A stretch of DNA of 64,000 nucleotides, from positions 1 to 64,000 of the forward strand of contig NZ_JACJQG010000007.1 in the NCBI RefSeq assembly GCF_014696435.1, read 5' to 3'. The notes below the pieces were generated by a model that searched no databases, was not told the origin of the DNA, and was given only the letters and a program-made list of their open reading frames with translations. The stretch comes from Calothrix anomala FACHB-343. Its GTDB lineage: Bacteria > Cyanobacteriota > Cyanobacteriia > Cyanobacteriales > Nostocaceae. Shown one piece after another: positions 8,531-18,700 of the stretch (its first letter is position 1; each line of letters begins with the position of its first letter). The position numbers and the translations under genes are program-made.

Positions 8531-10030
8531 TCATCGCGTCTCTATTGTCTCCATCGACCATTGACTCACATCATATCGACGAGCAAATTCTCTAAAGGTC
8601 TCATTCAGGTTCAGGCGTTGGGTTTTATATACTAGCAGTATCTCCTCTATCAAGGCGGGCAATTTGGCAACAGTTACAAATTGATATTCTCGACCAAATT
8701 TTTGCTCTTTGTCGTCCACACATACATATACTCGATAACCCTCGACTGTTTGATTTTCTTCCTCAATGCTGACACCAAGGAGAGTGATATCACTTTGATG
8801 ATGTTGAGCGCAGGATTTATTACAGCCGCTAAAGTGAATGTTTACGGGGCTATCTAAAGCAATATGATTTTTCAGATATTCCGCTAATGTTAAAGCGTCA
8901 CCTTTGGTGTCAGTTGCCGAAGCTGCACATCCTTTCTTGCCAGAACAAGAAACTAATGCAGCGTTAATATTACTGACTGCACAATCTAATCCCAAAGCCT
9001 CAATTTCCCTTTGTACATCAGCGATCGCTATTTGGGGAATATCCGTTAATAGTAAATTTTGCCAAGGTGTGAGGCGAACAGTTCCACTACCGTATTTTTC
9101 GGCTAACTCAGCTAACCCCAATATCTGCATTGTTTCTAATCGACCTAAAGGCAAAACAACGCCAAAATAATATAAATTTGGCTGACGCTGGGGATGAATG
9201 CCAATATGGTGATAATTTATTGCTGTTTTCTCAATTGATATCTCGATTTCGCGAGTAGATAAGGAAAAATCTAAACGCTGCTGGACTTGTTGCAGATAAT
9301 TTTCCCAGCCGATATTGTTTAATAACTCTCGCAGACGCAGTTTGTATTTAGTACTAGGCTGAATATGAGCTAGGTAAACCTCAGCTAAGGCGACTAAAAC
9401 AGGCAAACATTGTTCTGGTGTAACAATAATTCCTGTATCTTGGGCTGGTTTACCTTTTGCGCCGATACTCAAACCAAGACGGAAGTAAACCTGATTCTCT
9501 ACTAACACAGCCGCGAAAACGATATCATTAATGCGATCGCTTACCGAAACAATTCCCCCGCCATCAAAGCAAACGCTAAATTTAGCAGATAGTCCTGATA
9601 GTTGGGTATTAGCTGTGATGTAATTATCCCAAGCTGTTACCAAAGGACGAGTATCAATCAATTCTTGGGGATCGATACCAGCCGTAGGACTGGTCATAAT
9701 ATTGCGGATTTGATCTACAGTTGTGTTACTACAACCTAAACCTAAAGCTTGGAGACGCTGTAATACTTCAGCATCGATCCCCTGATGGATTTCCCGCACT
9801 TGTAAGTTAGCGCGATTTGTCACATCAATATAACCACCGCCATATTGTTGAGCTATCTCTGCGATCGCGCGACATTGTTGACTAGTTAAAATGCCACCAG
9901 GTATTCTAATGCGAGATAATATACCATCTTGAGCAGGGGTGGCGTAAAACAAGCCAGGACATTTAGTAAACCCAGACGATAACAAGACTAGAACTCCTTC
10001 CCTGTGCAACGCAGGGATGTAGATTACCAC
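8531..10030 (-). CDS. cobG: Precorrin-3B synthase CobG
   Basis: CobG uses O2 to hydroxylate precorrin-3A to precorrin-3B, the oxygen-dependent entry to ring contraction. It is related to nitrite and sulfite reductases. Two ferredoxin-like halves are visible (IPGGILTSQQCRAIAEIA early, LPLGRLETMQILGLAELA later). The 4Fe-4S cluster ligands are C-x5-C in CSGKKGC and C-x3-C in CNKSC. The 499-residue form starts at a GTG; a TTG at 9985 has the strong GGAAGGAG Shine-Dalgarno 8 nt upstream and fits the usual N-terminus (SGFTKCPGLFYATPAQDG), so the real start may be 9985. It heads the cobG-cobH-cobI operon. Presence of CobG points to the aerobic ring-contraction step. Confidence 0.9.
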   Translation of the reverse strand: MVIYIPALHREGVLVLLSSGFTKCPGLFYATPAQDGILSRIRIPGGILTSQQCRAIAEIAQQYGGGYIDVTNRANLQVREIHQGIDAEVLQRLQALGLGCSNTTVDQIRNIMTSPTAGIDPQELIDTRPLVTAWDNYITANTQLSGLSAKFSVCFDGGGIVSVSDRINDIVFAAVLVENQVYFRLGLSIGAKGKPAQDTGIIVTPEQCLPVLVALAEVYLAHIQPSTKYKLRLRELLNNIGWENYLQQVQQRLDFSLSTREIEISIEKTAINYHHIGIHPQRQPNLYYFGVVLPLGRLETMQILGLAELAEKYGSGTVRLTPWQNLLLTDIPQIAIADVQREIEALGLDCAVSNINAALVSCSGKKGCAASATDTKGDALTLAEYLKNHIALDSPVNIHFSGCNKSCAQHHQSDITLLGVSIEEENQTVEGYRVYVCVDDKEQKFGREYQFVTVAKLPALIEEILLVYKTQRLNLNETFREFARRYDVSQWSMETIETR

Positions 10031-10042
10031 TGTTCTTTAACA

Positions 10043-10240
10043 GCTTGAAAGTTGGCATTCTGACTTACTCAATTTTGGATTTTGGATATTGAATTTTGGA
10101 TAATTCGCTGACTCCTGATTTATCTGAGTCACGGGTTGCTAACATAATCCCGACCATCAAAATTGCTATCTAAAATCTAAAACTGCTTTACAGCTGCGGC
10201 ACAGTCCCGGAATTTCACCGGCGTTTCCCAACCCCAAGCT
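10043..10240 (-). promoter_or_regulatory. Cobalamin riboswitch
   Basis: On the minus strand the conserved core reads GGGAA, then GCCGGTGAAATTCCGGGAC, TGTGCCGCAGCTGTAA, and after a variable arm AAGTCAGAATGCCAAC, a B12-box variant. The outer segments CTTGGGGTTGG and CCAACTTTCAAG can pair to close the structure. It ends about 15-60 nt before the candidate cobG starts, the right place to control translation or transcription. Known function of the class: binding adenosylcobalamin-type ligands represses downstream genes. A hairpin CTGTTAAAGAACAG follows immediately and could be part of the expression platform. Confidence 0.92.
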
Positions 10241-10429
10241 TTAGTAATTTAGCATGAGTAGGGAGTGAGAATTAGCGCTGCTTTATATTTTTCATTAACT
10301 GGTTAAGATTTCTTTAACCAAGCTATACATAACGAAATCCAGTCTGGATATACCTTGCAGCCATGCAACTGTTAAACCTAAAATTAGATTCCTGATATGA
10401 AGAAGGCATAACTTAATTACAATTGTTTG

Positions 10430-11641
10430 ATGATAGATAAATGGCTGGCGATTGTTGGTATTGGTGAAGATGGGTTAGCGGGGTTAAGCGCGATCGCTCG
10501 TTCTTTAGTAGATCGTGCAGAAATTATCGTCGGTGGCGATCGCCATTTGGCTATGCTTTCTAGTCAGGATCAACGCCCAAAAATTACCTGGGCTTCCCCC
10601 ATTAGCGCCTCAATTGCAGAAATTATCCAACATCGCGGTAAAGCTGTATGTGTTCTAGCCAGTGGCGATCCCATGTGTTACGGCATTGGTGTCACTTTAA
10701 CACGACAAATTCCCCTATCTGAAATTACAATTATTCCTGCACCTTCAGCGTTTAGTCTCGCTTGTGCCAGGCTAGGATGGTCTTTAATGGAAGTAGAAAC
10801 TTTAAGCTTGTGCGGTCGTCCAGCTGCGCTGATTCAAGCTTACATTTATCCTGGGGCGCGACTACTAATTTTAAGCGCTAACCAAGACACACCCGCAACT
10901 GTGGCGCAAATTTTGACACAGCGAGGCTATGGTAACAGTAAAATTACGGTCTTGGAACGGATGGGTGGAACCCAGGAACGGATGAGAGAAAGTACTGCTG
11001 CTACTTGGAATGAAACAGATATCGCCGCTTTAAATGCGATCGCAGTAGATTGTATTGCCGATTCTGGGGTAGTCTCTTTACCCAGAGTACCAGGATTACC
11101 AGATAACGCCTATCACCACGATGGACAATTAACTAAACACGAAGTCAGAGCGATTACCCTAGCTACTTTAGCACCTACACCAGGACAATTATTATGGGAT
11201 GTGGGCGCTGGTTGTGGTTCCATTTCTATAGAATGGATGCGCAGCGATCCGCGCTGTCAAGCGATCGCTATTGAACAAAACTCTACGAGATTGGGCTACA
11301 TTGCTGATAATGCAGCCGCTTTAGGCGTACCCAATCTGCAAATTATTGCGGGAAAAGCACCAAATCCTCTCAAAGATTTACCCCAACCCGATGCAATTTT
11401 TATCGGCGGTGGTGTTACAGCCGATGGGTTATTTGATATTTGTTGGTCAGCACTCAAACCAGGTGGTAAATTAGTTGCCAATGTCGTCACCATTGAAGGC
11501 GAACAAACATTATTTAAATGGTATGAACAAGTCGGGGGAAATTTTACCCGCATCGCCATCCAACGCGCCGAACCTATTGGTAAATTTTTAGGATGGCGGG
11601 CGATGGCTCCGGTAACACAGTGGGTAGCGCAAAAGTTATAA
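10430..11641 (+). CDS. cobL: Precorrin-6Y C5,15-methyltransferase, decarboxylating
   Basis: CobL methylates precorrin-6B at C5 and C15 and decarboxylates it to precorrin-8X. It is a fusion of CbiE (residues about 1-200: LAIVGIGEDGLAGLS, VCVLASGDPMCYGIG) and CbiT (about 215-400: the SAM motif LLWDVGAGCGSISIEW). Total length about 403 is typical. I chose ATG 10430; a TTG one codon earlier is also possible. Neither has a clear Shine-Dalgarno. It is divergent from cobG across about 400 bp holding the riboswitch, which faces the other way. Confidence 0.93.
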   Translation: MIDKWLAIVGIGEDGLAGLSAIARSLVDRAEIIVGGDRHLAMLSSQDQRPKITWASPISASIAEIIQHRGKAVCVLASGDPMCYGIGVTLTRQIPLSEITIIPAPSAFSLACARLGWSLMEVETLSLCGRPAALIQAYIYPGARLLILSANQDTPATVAQILTQRGYGNSKITVLERMGGTQERMRESTAATWNETDIAALNAIAVDCIADSGVVSLPRVPGLPDNAYHHDGQLTKHEVRAITLATLAPTPGQLLWDVGAGCGSISIEWMRSDPRCQAIAIEQNSTRLGYIADNAAALGVPNLQIIAGKAPNPLKDLPQPDAIFIGGGVTADGLFDICWSALKPGGKLVANVVTIEGEQTLFKWYEQVGGNFTRIAIQRAEPIGKFLGWRAMAPVTQWVAQKL

Positions 11642-11697
11642 ATTTTCTTAACTTTCTTGATTTTAATTAATACAAAATCTTGAAATTAATTTATCTA

Positions 11698-12414
11698 CTA
11701 CACAATATTGCTTGCTAATCTGGTTATAAATTCTATATGCTCTGGCGAATTTAATCCAGCTTGTAAAACAGCCATTACTTGAGACATATCTCCCGCCATT
11801 AATGCGGAAACTGCTAACCATAAACCAGGCATTACTTGACTTTGTAAAATTCCCTCTGCATTTGGTTCCAAGGGTACATATTCACTTTCATTTAACGCGA
11901 ACCAATCCAACCTATTTTCTAACATCTGCCAAACAATATATTCTTGAATACCATTACGCCGATAAGCCTTTTTCTTATCGTGTAAATCATAAGCTGCACT
12001 ACTGGCAGCAATTTCTATAACTAATTCTGGTGCGCCTTCTATATAATCATCTGTTGTTAGCCGCGATTTTCCCCCCAAACTTGGTTCAATTAATAAAACT
12101 GCATCTGGTTGCGGTTCATTATCTTGATCTAGCCTTACTGTTGGTTCAATTCCTAACTTAATACCTGGAGTTGAAATTTGGTAAGTTCCTAACCAAATAA
12201 CAATCTTGCCATGTGGTTCTGCATGACTTTGAAAACGTAGAGGTGATGCCAAGTAGACTACTCCTTCAATTAATTCAGCTTTCTTGTGTTTGGGCATAGC
12301 TTGATAGCGACGTTCAAATTCATAGCGCGACAATCTATCACCGCTTTCCAAATGTGGAATTAAAGCTGGAGTTTGATTAATATCTGGTTGCTGTGGTTGT
12401 TTCTGTGTCACCAT
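11698..12414 (-). CDS. Uma2 family (DUF820) putative endonuclease
   Basis: The 238-residue protein belongs to the Uma2 family, greatly expanded in cyanobacteria, with a PD-(D/E)XK-like fold. Visible blocks are MPKHKKAELIEGVVYLASP, PDAVLLIEP, GAPELVIEIAASSAAYD and KKKAYRRNGIQEYIVW, the usual Asp, Glu and Lys positions. Compared with the second Uma2 in the window it has an N-terminal extension of about 35 residues. It sits convergently between cobL and cobK and is unlikely to belong to the cobalamin pathway. The biological role of Uma2 proteins is not established. Confidence 0.9.
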   Translation of the reverse strand: MVTQKQPQQPDINQTPALIPHLESGDRLSRYEFERRYQAMPKHKKAELIEGVVYLASPLRFQSHAEPHGKIVIWLGTYQISTPGIKLGIEPTVRLDQDNEPQPDAVLLIEPSLGGKSRLTTDDYIEGAPELVIEIAASSAAYDLHDKKKAYRRNGIQEYIVWQMLENRLDWFALNESEYVPLEPNAEGILQSQVMPGLWLAVSALMAGDMSQVMAVLQAGLNSPEHIEFITRLASNIV

Positions 12415-12490
12415 ATAGCATTACTCCAGTATTGTGAATACTTTTATTTTAAATGAGCATCCTTGTTTATATAGGATTACGAATTACGAA

Positions 12491-13231
12491 TTACGAATTA
12501 TCGATTAACCAAGTTATGGCATCTTCAATATTATTAACTTGCTCTCCTGGCGGTACTGCAGGACGGTTTACCATCACGACTGTTACCCCTAGTTCTCGCG
12601 CGGCGATAATTTTGGCATAAGTCGCATTACCACCACTATTTTTGCTGACAATAGTATCGATTTGGTGCTGAATCAAGATTTCTCGCTCATTCTCTAAGGT
12701 AAAGGGGCCGCGATCGCACAATATTAAACCAGGTGGTACCAAGGTATCAGGGCTAGGCGGATCTATCACTCGCATTAAAAACCAAATATTATCTAGATAG
12801 GCAAAAGCGCTAATTTCTTGCCTACCAACGGTTAAAAATACTCTTTTTGCTTGATTTTCTAAAGCTGCGGCGGCATCTGTAATATTATCAACTTCAATCC
12901 AGCGATCGCCTTTTTGCTTTTCCCAAGCCGGACGATTAAACAGCAATCGGGGAATACCAACTTCTGCCGCCGCCGCCGCCGCATTCCAAGACATTTGATT
13001 AGCAAAGGGATGGGTAGCATCGATGACAAAATCAATCCTCATCTCTTGTAAATAGCTAACCAACCCCGCCACCCCACCAAATCCGCCAATACGCACGTTA
13101 CCAGCCGGGATTGAGGGCTGACGAGTACGACCGGCTAAAGATGCGATCGCCTCAATTCCTGGAATCCCATTGACTCTCGCAGCTAATTCTGCTGCATCAC
13201 CCGTTCCCCCCAAAATCAAAACATGTTTCAC
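12491..13231 (-). CDS. cobK: Precorrin-6A reductase
   Basis: CobK (CbiJ) reduces precorrin-6A to precorrin-6B with NADPH, the step before CobL. The 246-residue protein has the N-terminal nucleotide-binding loop MKHVLILGGTGDAAELAARV, then FVIDATHPFANQMSWNAAAA and the C-terminal IVSKNSGGNATYAKIIAARE signature. It lies near the cobG-H-I and cobL genes but is a separate leftward unit; the preceding 170 bp hold heptamer repeats and no riboswitch was seen. Confidence 0.93.
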   Translation of the reverse strand: MKHVLILGGTGDAAELAARVNGIPGIEAIASLAGRTRQPSIPAGNVRIGGFGGVAGLVSYLQEMRIDFVIDATHPFANQMSWNAAAAAAEVGIPRLLFNRPAWEKQKGDRWIEVDNITDAAAALENQAKRVFLTVGRQEISAFAYLDNIWFLMRVIDPPSPDTLVPPGLILCDRGPFTLENEREILIQHQIDTIVSKNSGGNATYAKIIAARELGVTVVMVNRPAVPPGEQVNNIEDAITWLIDNS

Positions 13232-13234
13232 GAT

Positions 13235-13310
13235 AGATAGTTAGTGGTCAGTGGTCAATGGTCAGTGGTCAATAGTCAATGGTCAATAGTCAATGGTCAT
13301 TTGTTATTAT
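13235..13310. repeat. Heptamer-type repeats (GGTCAGT, GGTCAAT)
   Basis: Imperfect tandem copies of AGTGGTC and AATGGTC units fill the gap upstream of cobK. This is the same class of short tandem repeats as at 6149 and 33994. Confidence 0.7.
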
Positions 13311-13402
13311 TCCCCCTTCCCTTGTCACGCCACTTGCTACAACGCGGGGAACCCGCGCAACGCAGTGGCTCCCCCTTGTCTCCCTTGTCCTCCTTCCCTC
13401 CC

Positions 13403-13828
13403 CTAGCCCCTAGCCCCTGAAATCGGCGGAATCTTGGCTAAAATCCCCTTTTTCAGCGCTTCCGGTCTTTCCGACCAAGGCAGTATTCCATCATTTTTAT
13501 CGTAGTATTTATTAGCACATTCTAATACCGCAGAAGCACTTTCATCAACTGCTAAATCGCCAAACAGATACGTAATTTTACCTTGGGCAGCAAAAGCAAC
13601 TACGCAAGAACGGTTACAAGCACTCATGCATTCTACTGGCTGAATCGCAAATTTTTCTCGTAATTCCCAGTCTTGTGCTAATAATTGCAGTTTTTTCAGG
13701 AATTTTTCGCCCCCACTTTCGCCTATACGTTTGCCATCTTGCCAAACGCTGGCACAGGTCTTGCAAACAAATAGAGTATGAGACGATACATCAGAGTTAC
13801 TATTTAGAGCATTATCGACAGCAGTCAT
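13403..13828 (-). CDS. DUF1636 cysteine-rich ferredoxin-like protein
   Basis: The 141-residue protein has a thioredoxin-like 2Fe-2S ferredoxin pattern: LFVCKTCASVW near residue 20, then VECMSACNRSCVVAF in the middle, giving C-x2-C and C-x3-C-x3-C spacing. This matches DUF1636, a family often found beside cobalamin or metal-related genes. It may act as a redox or metal-binding partner for corrin synthesis, but that is inferred from position only. It lies leftward, about 170 bp upstream of cobK. Confidence 0.8.
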   Translation of the reverse strand: MTAVDNALNSNSDVSSHTLFVCKTCASVWQDGKRIGESGGEKFLKKLQLLAQDWELREKFAIQPVECMSACNRSCVVAFAAQGKITYLFGDLAVDESASAVLECANKYYDKNDGILPWSERPEALKKGILAKIPPISGARG

Positions 13829-14053
13829 CCGTACCTCGTGGTGTATACAAAAAATAATTAAAAATCCGTAGAAATGGCGGGGAACTGGAACAACAACACA
13901 CGGAAAATAATCTAGGACAACTGACTAATGATAGATGTCCTTACGTCAGAAATAAAATTTAGTAATTTTCCGCAATTTTCACCAGGACGAAGTTATCTAT
14001 CATTGTTTAATCTTTAACTAGACAGCGACCAAGCTCCTATAGTATTTGTTCCT

Positions 14054-14233
14054 ATGGCTCCCAAACATCAAAAAATTAAATTCCCTCTGTGGCATTATCT
14101 CAATCAGCCTTTATTTAGCCGTGAAAGTAGATTAATCTGGAATCCTCGGACTTTCGCTTCAATCTGGCGAATTCAGCTTTTAGAACGGTGTTGGACGAAA
14201 GAATGTGATGCTAAGGGGCCGCAACAGCATTAA
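14054..14233 (+). CDS. Small basic, tryptophan-rich protein (59 residues)
   Basis: The frame starts at ATG 14054 and stops at TAA 14231-14233. The product begins MAPKHQKIKFPLWHYLNQPL and contains four Trp and many basic residues, including LIWNPRTFASIWRIQLLERC. It has no signal peptide. A rho-independent terminator lies directly downstream on the same strand (14261-14287), which supports a real transcript. I do not recognise a family. No ideal Shine-Dalgarno is visible before the ATG. Confidence 0.6.
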   Translation: MAPKHQKIKFPLWHYLNQPLFSRESRLIWNPRTFASIWRIQLLERCWTKECDAKGPQQH

Positions 14234-14257
14234 ATTATTATTAATGACTCGTGAAAA

Positions 14258-15553
14258 CTAAGCCTCGTCTAGAGTACGAGGCTTTTTGCCATCCAGTAAA
14301 GCGCTGACTGTCATGTCTCCCATGACATTAATTGCAGTCCGACAACGATCTAAAAACCAATCGACTGTGACTAATAAGGCAATATATTGGGTAGGCAAGC
14401 CCACCGAAGTAAAAACTAAGGTCATTGTCACTAGTCCCGCATTGGGAATTCCGGCTGCGCCAACCGAGGCAAAAATAGAGGTAAGCACAACTATTAATTG
14501 CTGTCCTAAATCTAAATGTTGCCCGATAACTTGAGAAATATATAATGCAGACATTGCCTCATAAAGGGCTGTCCCATCATTATTAAAATTGGCTCCAACT
14601 AGCGCCCCTAAAGAAGCTGAGGATTCTCTTAAACCGATTTTTGTTTGCAATACCTCAAAGGTAATTGGCATTGTCACTGTTGAAGAAGATGTGGAAAAAG
14701 CAGTCATAAAAGCATCGGAACCACCCATTAAAAATCTGATGGGATTTACCCAAGAACCGAATTGTACTCTAGTGAGATAGTAACAAGCTTGTAAAGCTAG
14801 GGCGACGAGGACGGCGATAATAAAGGCTGCTAGGGATTGGAAGGGCGCAAAACCTTTTTCCGCAACAGTTTTCGCTACAATACCAAATACGGCTAAAGGA
14901 ACTAAGGCGATAACCCAGTTGAGAATGCGGATTACTGCTTCAAATAAAATAGCGATGACATCTTCTATTGGTTGGTAAGCATTTTTCCCTTGGGCAATTT
15001 GTTCTGATTTTAAGGCTCGGAGGACAATGCCAAAGGAAAGGGCAATAACTATTAGTTGAATAACGTTATTATCGACTAGTGGCTTGAGGATGGCATCAGG
15101 TACAGCATCTTTGAATAAACCCCAAGGATCGAGACTGTGACTGGCTACTGCTTCTGCGTTTGTTGGGGCGGCTAAAGTTCCCCAGCTACCAGGGTGCAAA
15201 ACGTTGGCTACTAGCAACCCAATGAGAATGGCGACGGTGGTATTGGTTAACAGAAGAACTGCTAACCTTCTCCCAGCCGTACCGGGAATGGTGGTAGTCA
15301 TGAAGGTGTGCAGTACGGCTACCAAAATTAAAGGTGTAGCTAGGGCGCGTAGGGCTTTAAGTACTAATTCGGCGGGAATTGCTAGGTTAGCGATGAATGT
15401 AGCGTTTTCTGGGCTGGGATTACCTCCACCAAGGGCGATTCCTAAGCTGACAGCAAGTAATAAGGCGATCGCAATTTGTAATGTCAGAGGGATACGCAGC
15501 CACCAAGGACGGGTTTTCGTTTCCAGCGAAGTTATGGTATCTGGTTCACTCAT
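14258..15553 (-). CDS. Dicarboxylate/amino acid:cation symporter
   Basis: The 431-residue membrane protein belongs to the DAACS (SLC1/GltP) family, which imports glutamate, aspartate or C4-dicarboxylates with H+ or Na+. It starts with a cytoplasmic segment and then has about eight hydrophobic helices (LTLQIAIALLLAVSLGIAL is the first). Family motifs are the serine-rich hairpin DAFMTAFSTSSSTVTMPITF, then NNDGTALYEAMSALYISQ and the second hairpin FASVGAAGIPNAGLVTM. The substrate cannot be fixed from sequence. It is transcribed toward the small 59-residue gene and away from dnaE. Confidence 0.92.
   Translation of the reverse strand: MSEPDTITSLETKTRPWWLRIPLTLQIAIALLLAVSLGIALGGGNPSPENATFIANLAIPAELVLKALRALATPLILVAVLHTFMTTTIPGTAGRRLAVLLLTNTTVAILIGLLVANVLHPGSWGTLAAPTNAEAVASHSLDPWGLFKDAVPDAILKPLVDNNVIQLIVIALSFGIVLRALKSEQIAQGKNAYQPIEDVIAILFEAVIRILNWVIALVPLAVFGIVAKTVAEKGFAPFQSLAAFIIAVLVALALQACYYLTRVQFGSWVNPIRFLMGGSDAFMTAFSTSSSTVTMPITFEVLQTKIGLRESSASLGALVGANFNNDGTALYEAMSALYISQVIGQHLDLGQQLIVVLTSIFASVGAAGIPNAGLVTMTLVFTSVGLPTQYIALLVTVDWFLDRCRTAINVMGDMTVSALLDGKKPRTLDEA
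14261..14287 (+). terminator. Rho-independent terminator of the 59-residue ORF
   Basis: The stem AGCCTCGT pairs with ACGAGGCT around a 7-nt loop and is followed by TTTTT. It overlaps the last codons of the convergent symporter gene. It is correctly placed for the small upstream ORF on the plus strand. Confidence 0.7.
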
Positions 15554-15728
15554 GTCTCAATAGGGGCTAAATCAACGGCTGTATTTATTTAAACATCTGT
15601 TGCGGAAGTGAAAATTACGCAAACGAGTTAATGTAAGATCCCGTTGCTTTCTTTGCAAAATCCTGCTCAAAGGGGTAAGTCACGGTTAAGCCTCAAGAGC
15701 TATCGTTGGTATGTGGTTGGAGATTAAT

Positions 15729-18700
15729 ATGTCCTTTGTCCCTTTGCATATTCACAGTGACTACAGCTTGCTTGATGGGGCGAGTCAGTTACCAGAGTTG
15801 GTAGATAGAGCGATCGCTTTGGGGATGAAAGCGATCGCCCTTACCGATCACGGCGTCATGTACGGTGCGGTAGAACTGATCAAAACTTGCCGCAGTAAGA
15901 ACATTAAGCCAATTCTTGGCAACGAAATGTACATCATTAATGGCGATATTGAAAAGCAAGAACGCCGCCCCCGTTATCATCAAATTGTCTTAGCTAAAAA
16001 TACCAAAGGCTACAAAAATTTAGTCAAATTAACTACTATTTCCCATCTCAAAGGTGTACAAGGAAAAGGTATTTTTTCTCGTCCTTGCATCAATAAGGAA
16101 TTATTAAAAGAATATCATGAAGGATTGATAGTTACTAGTGCATGTTTGGGCGGAGAAATTCCCCAAGCAATTCTCAGTGGCAGACCAGATGCAGCCCGTA
16201 AAGTTGCTCAATGGTATAAAGATGTTTTTGGTGATGACTATTATTTAGAAATTCAAGACCACGGTTCTCAAGAAGATAGAATCGTCAATGTTGAAGTTAT
16301 TAAAATTGCTAAAGAATTAAGCATTAAATTTGTTGCTACCAATGATTCTCATTACATTTCTTGCTTTGATGTCGAAGCCCACGATGCTTTGCTTTGCATT
16401 CAAACAGGCAAGCTAATTAGTGAAGATAATCGAATGCGTTATAGCGGCACAGAATATCTCAAATCTGCCGAAGAAATGAAGCTGCTATTTCGCGATCATT
16501 TACCCGATGATGTCATTGCCGAAGCTATCGCCACTACCGAAGAAGTAGCCGATAAAGTCGAGCCTTACCAAATTATGGGTGAGCCGCGAATCCCCAACTA
16601 TCCCATACCATCAGGACATACAGCCGATACTTATGTAGAAGAAGTAGCTTGGCAAGGATTATTAGAAAGATTAAATCGTAAATCTCGTAATGAAGTAGAC
16701 CGAGTATATAAAGAACGGCTGGAATATGAATTAAAAATGCTCCAGCAAATGGGATTTTCTACTTACTTTTTAGTAGTTTGGGATTACATCAAATTTGCTA
16801 GAGATAACAACATTCCTGTTGGCCCTGGAAGAGGATGTGTCTTAGCAGATACTAAAGTCATGCTGGCAAGTGGCGAACAAGTTAATATTAAAGATGTGCA
16901 AATTGGCCAACAGGTAATTACTCATCTTGGTAACATTTTACCTGTTACTAATAAACATGAATATCCCTGTGATGAAGAAATCGTTAAAATTGAGGTTGCT
17001 AATGAAGAACTATATTTAACTAAAGACCATAAAATTTGGGCAGTAAAAACTGATGAATGTACGGTAATGGGCGTTAAACAAGCCAATGTTTGTAAACCTA
17101 GCTGTACTAGATATTGTTCTGTAAAACCCTATCAAAATTACCAATTAAAATGGATAGAAGCAGGAAAATTACGCAAAAATGATTTTGTTGTCTTTCCTAG
17201 AGTGCAATCTGCTGAAGAAGAAATTGTCTTCGATCTGTTAGATTTTGTAGAATCTAAATCTTATTTAAAATTTGATCGAGAATTTATTTGGTATGAAATT
17301 GGTACAAATCATTTAATTACCAAGAAAATTCCTAGATACATATTATTTAACGCAGATCTCGCCAAAATTCTTGGTTATTATATTGCCGAAGGCTGGTCAA
17401 GATTGGGAGAAAGAGAATGTGCTATTGGGTTTGGTTTACACAAAGATGAGATAAATTATGCCGAGGAAATTTGCCATCTCATCAATCAAGTTTTTGGCTT
17501 AGAGAGTAAAATAGTTCCTCATCCAGAAAAGAAATCTCTCCAAGTTATCAGCTATTCGCGAATAGTGGGAGAATTTTTAGCTAATTTGTGCGGTAAAGGA
17601 GCGAACCATAAGCATATACCCACTGATATTATTACCAAAGGTAAATCTGAATATACCAGAATTTTAATTGCTTATCTGTTTCGCGGAGATGGGCATCCTG
17701 GCACAAAAGATAAAACTATCAATCTCAAATATACAACTACTTCTAGTAACCTCGCTTCACAATTAAGGCTACTACTAGCGCGTTTTGGCTACTGGGCATC
17801 TATTATTAAAAGGCCAAAACAAAAAGTCAATTGGTCTCCAGAATATTCTGTAAAGCTAGCAGGAAAACAGCTACTTGATTGGAATAGTGATTTTATGGAT
17901 TTTCCCATAGGAGTGAAAATTCAAAAATTCTATCGAAATGATAGTTTTTATGTAGATGAGAATTATATTTATCTCAAAATTAGAGATAAAAAAACATTAA
18001 ACTATAACGGTTATGTCTACGACATTAGCGTTCCTGGAGACACTTCCTATATAGGAAACTCAATTGCTATTCATAATTCTGCGGCGGGTTCTTTAGTCGC
18101 TTATGCGATGCGGATTACTAACATTGACCCCGTACATCATGGGCTACTATTTGAGCGTTTTTTGAACCCAGAACGGAAATCAATGCCTGATATTGATACG
18201 GATTTCTGCATTGAAAAACGCGATCAAGTCATAGATTATGTTACAGAAAAATATGGCGCTGACCGTGTAGCGCAAATTATTACCTTTAACCGTTTGACTT
18301 CCAAATCAGTATTAAAAGATGTCGCTAGAGTATTAAATATACCCTATGGCGAATCAGATAAAATGGCAAAAATGATTCCGGTGGTGCGGGGTAAACCAAC
18401 TAAGTTAAAAGTGATGATTTCTGATGAAACCCCAGAACCAGAATTTAAAGCCAGATATGATAATGAACCCCATGTGCGCCATTGGGTTGATATGGCGATG
18501 CGCATTGAAGGAACTAACAAAACCTTTGGCGTTCACGCAGCAGGTGTAGTCATTTCCGCCGATCCCTTAGATGAAATTGTCCCGTTACAAAGAAATAACG
18601 ATGGTTCCGTAATTACCCAATATTTCATGGAAGATTTGGAATCAATGGGATTGTTAAAAATGGACTTTTTGGGGTTACGGAATTTAACTTTAATTCAAAA

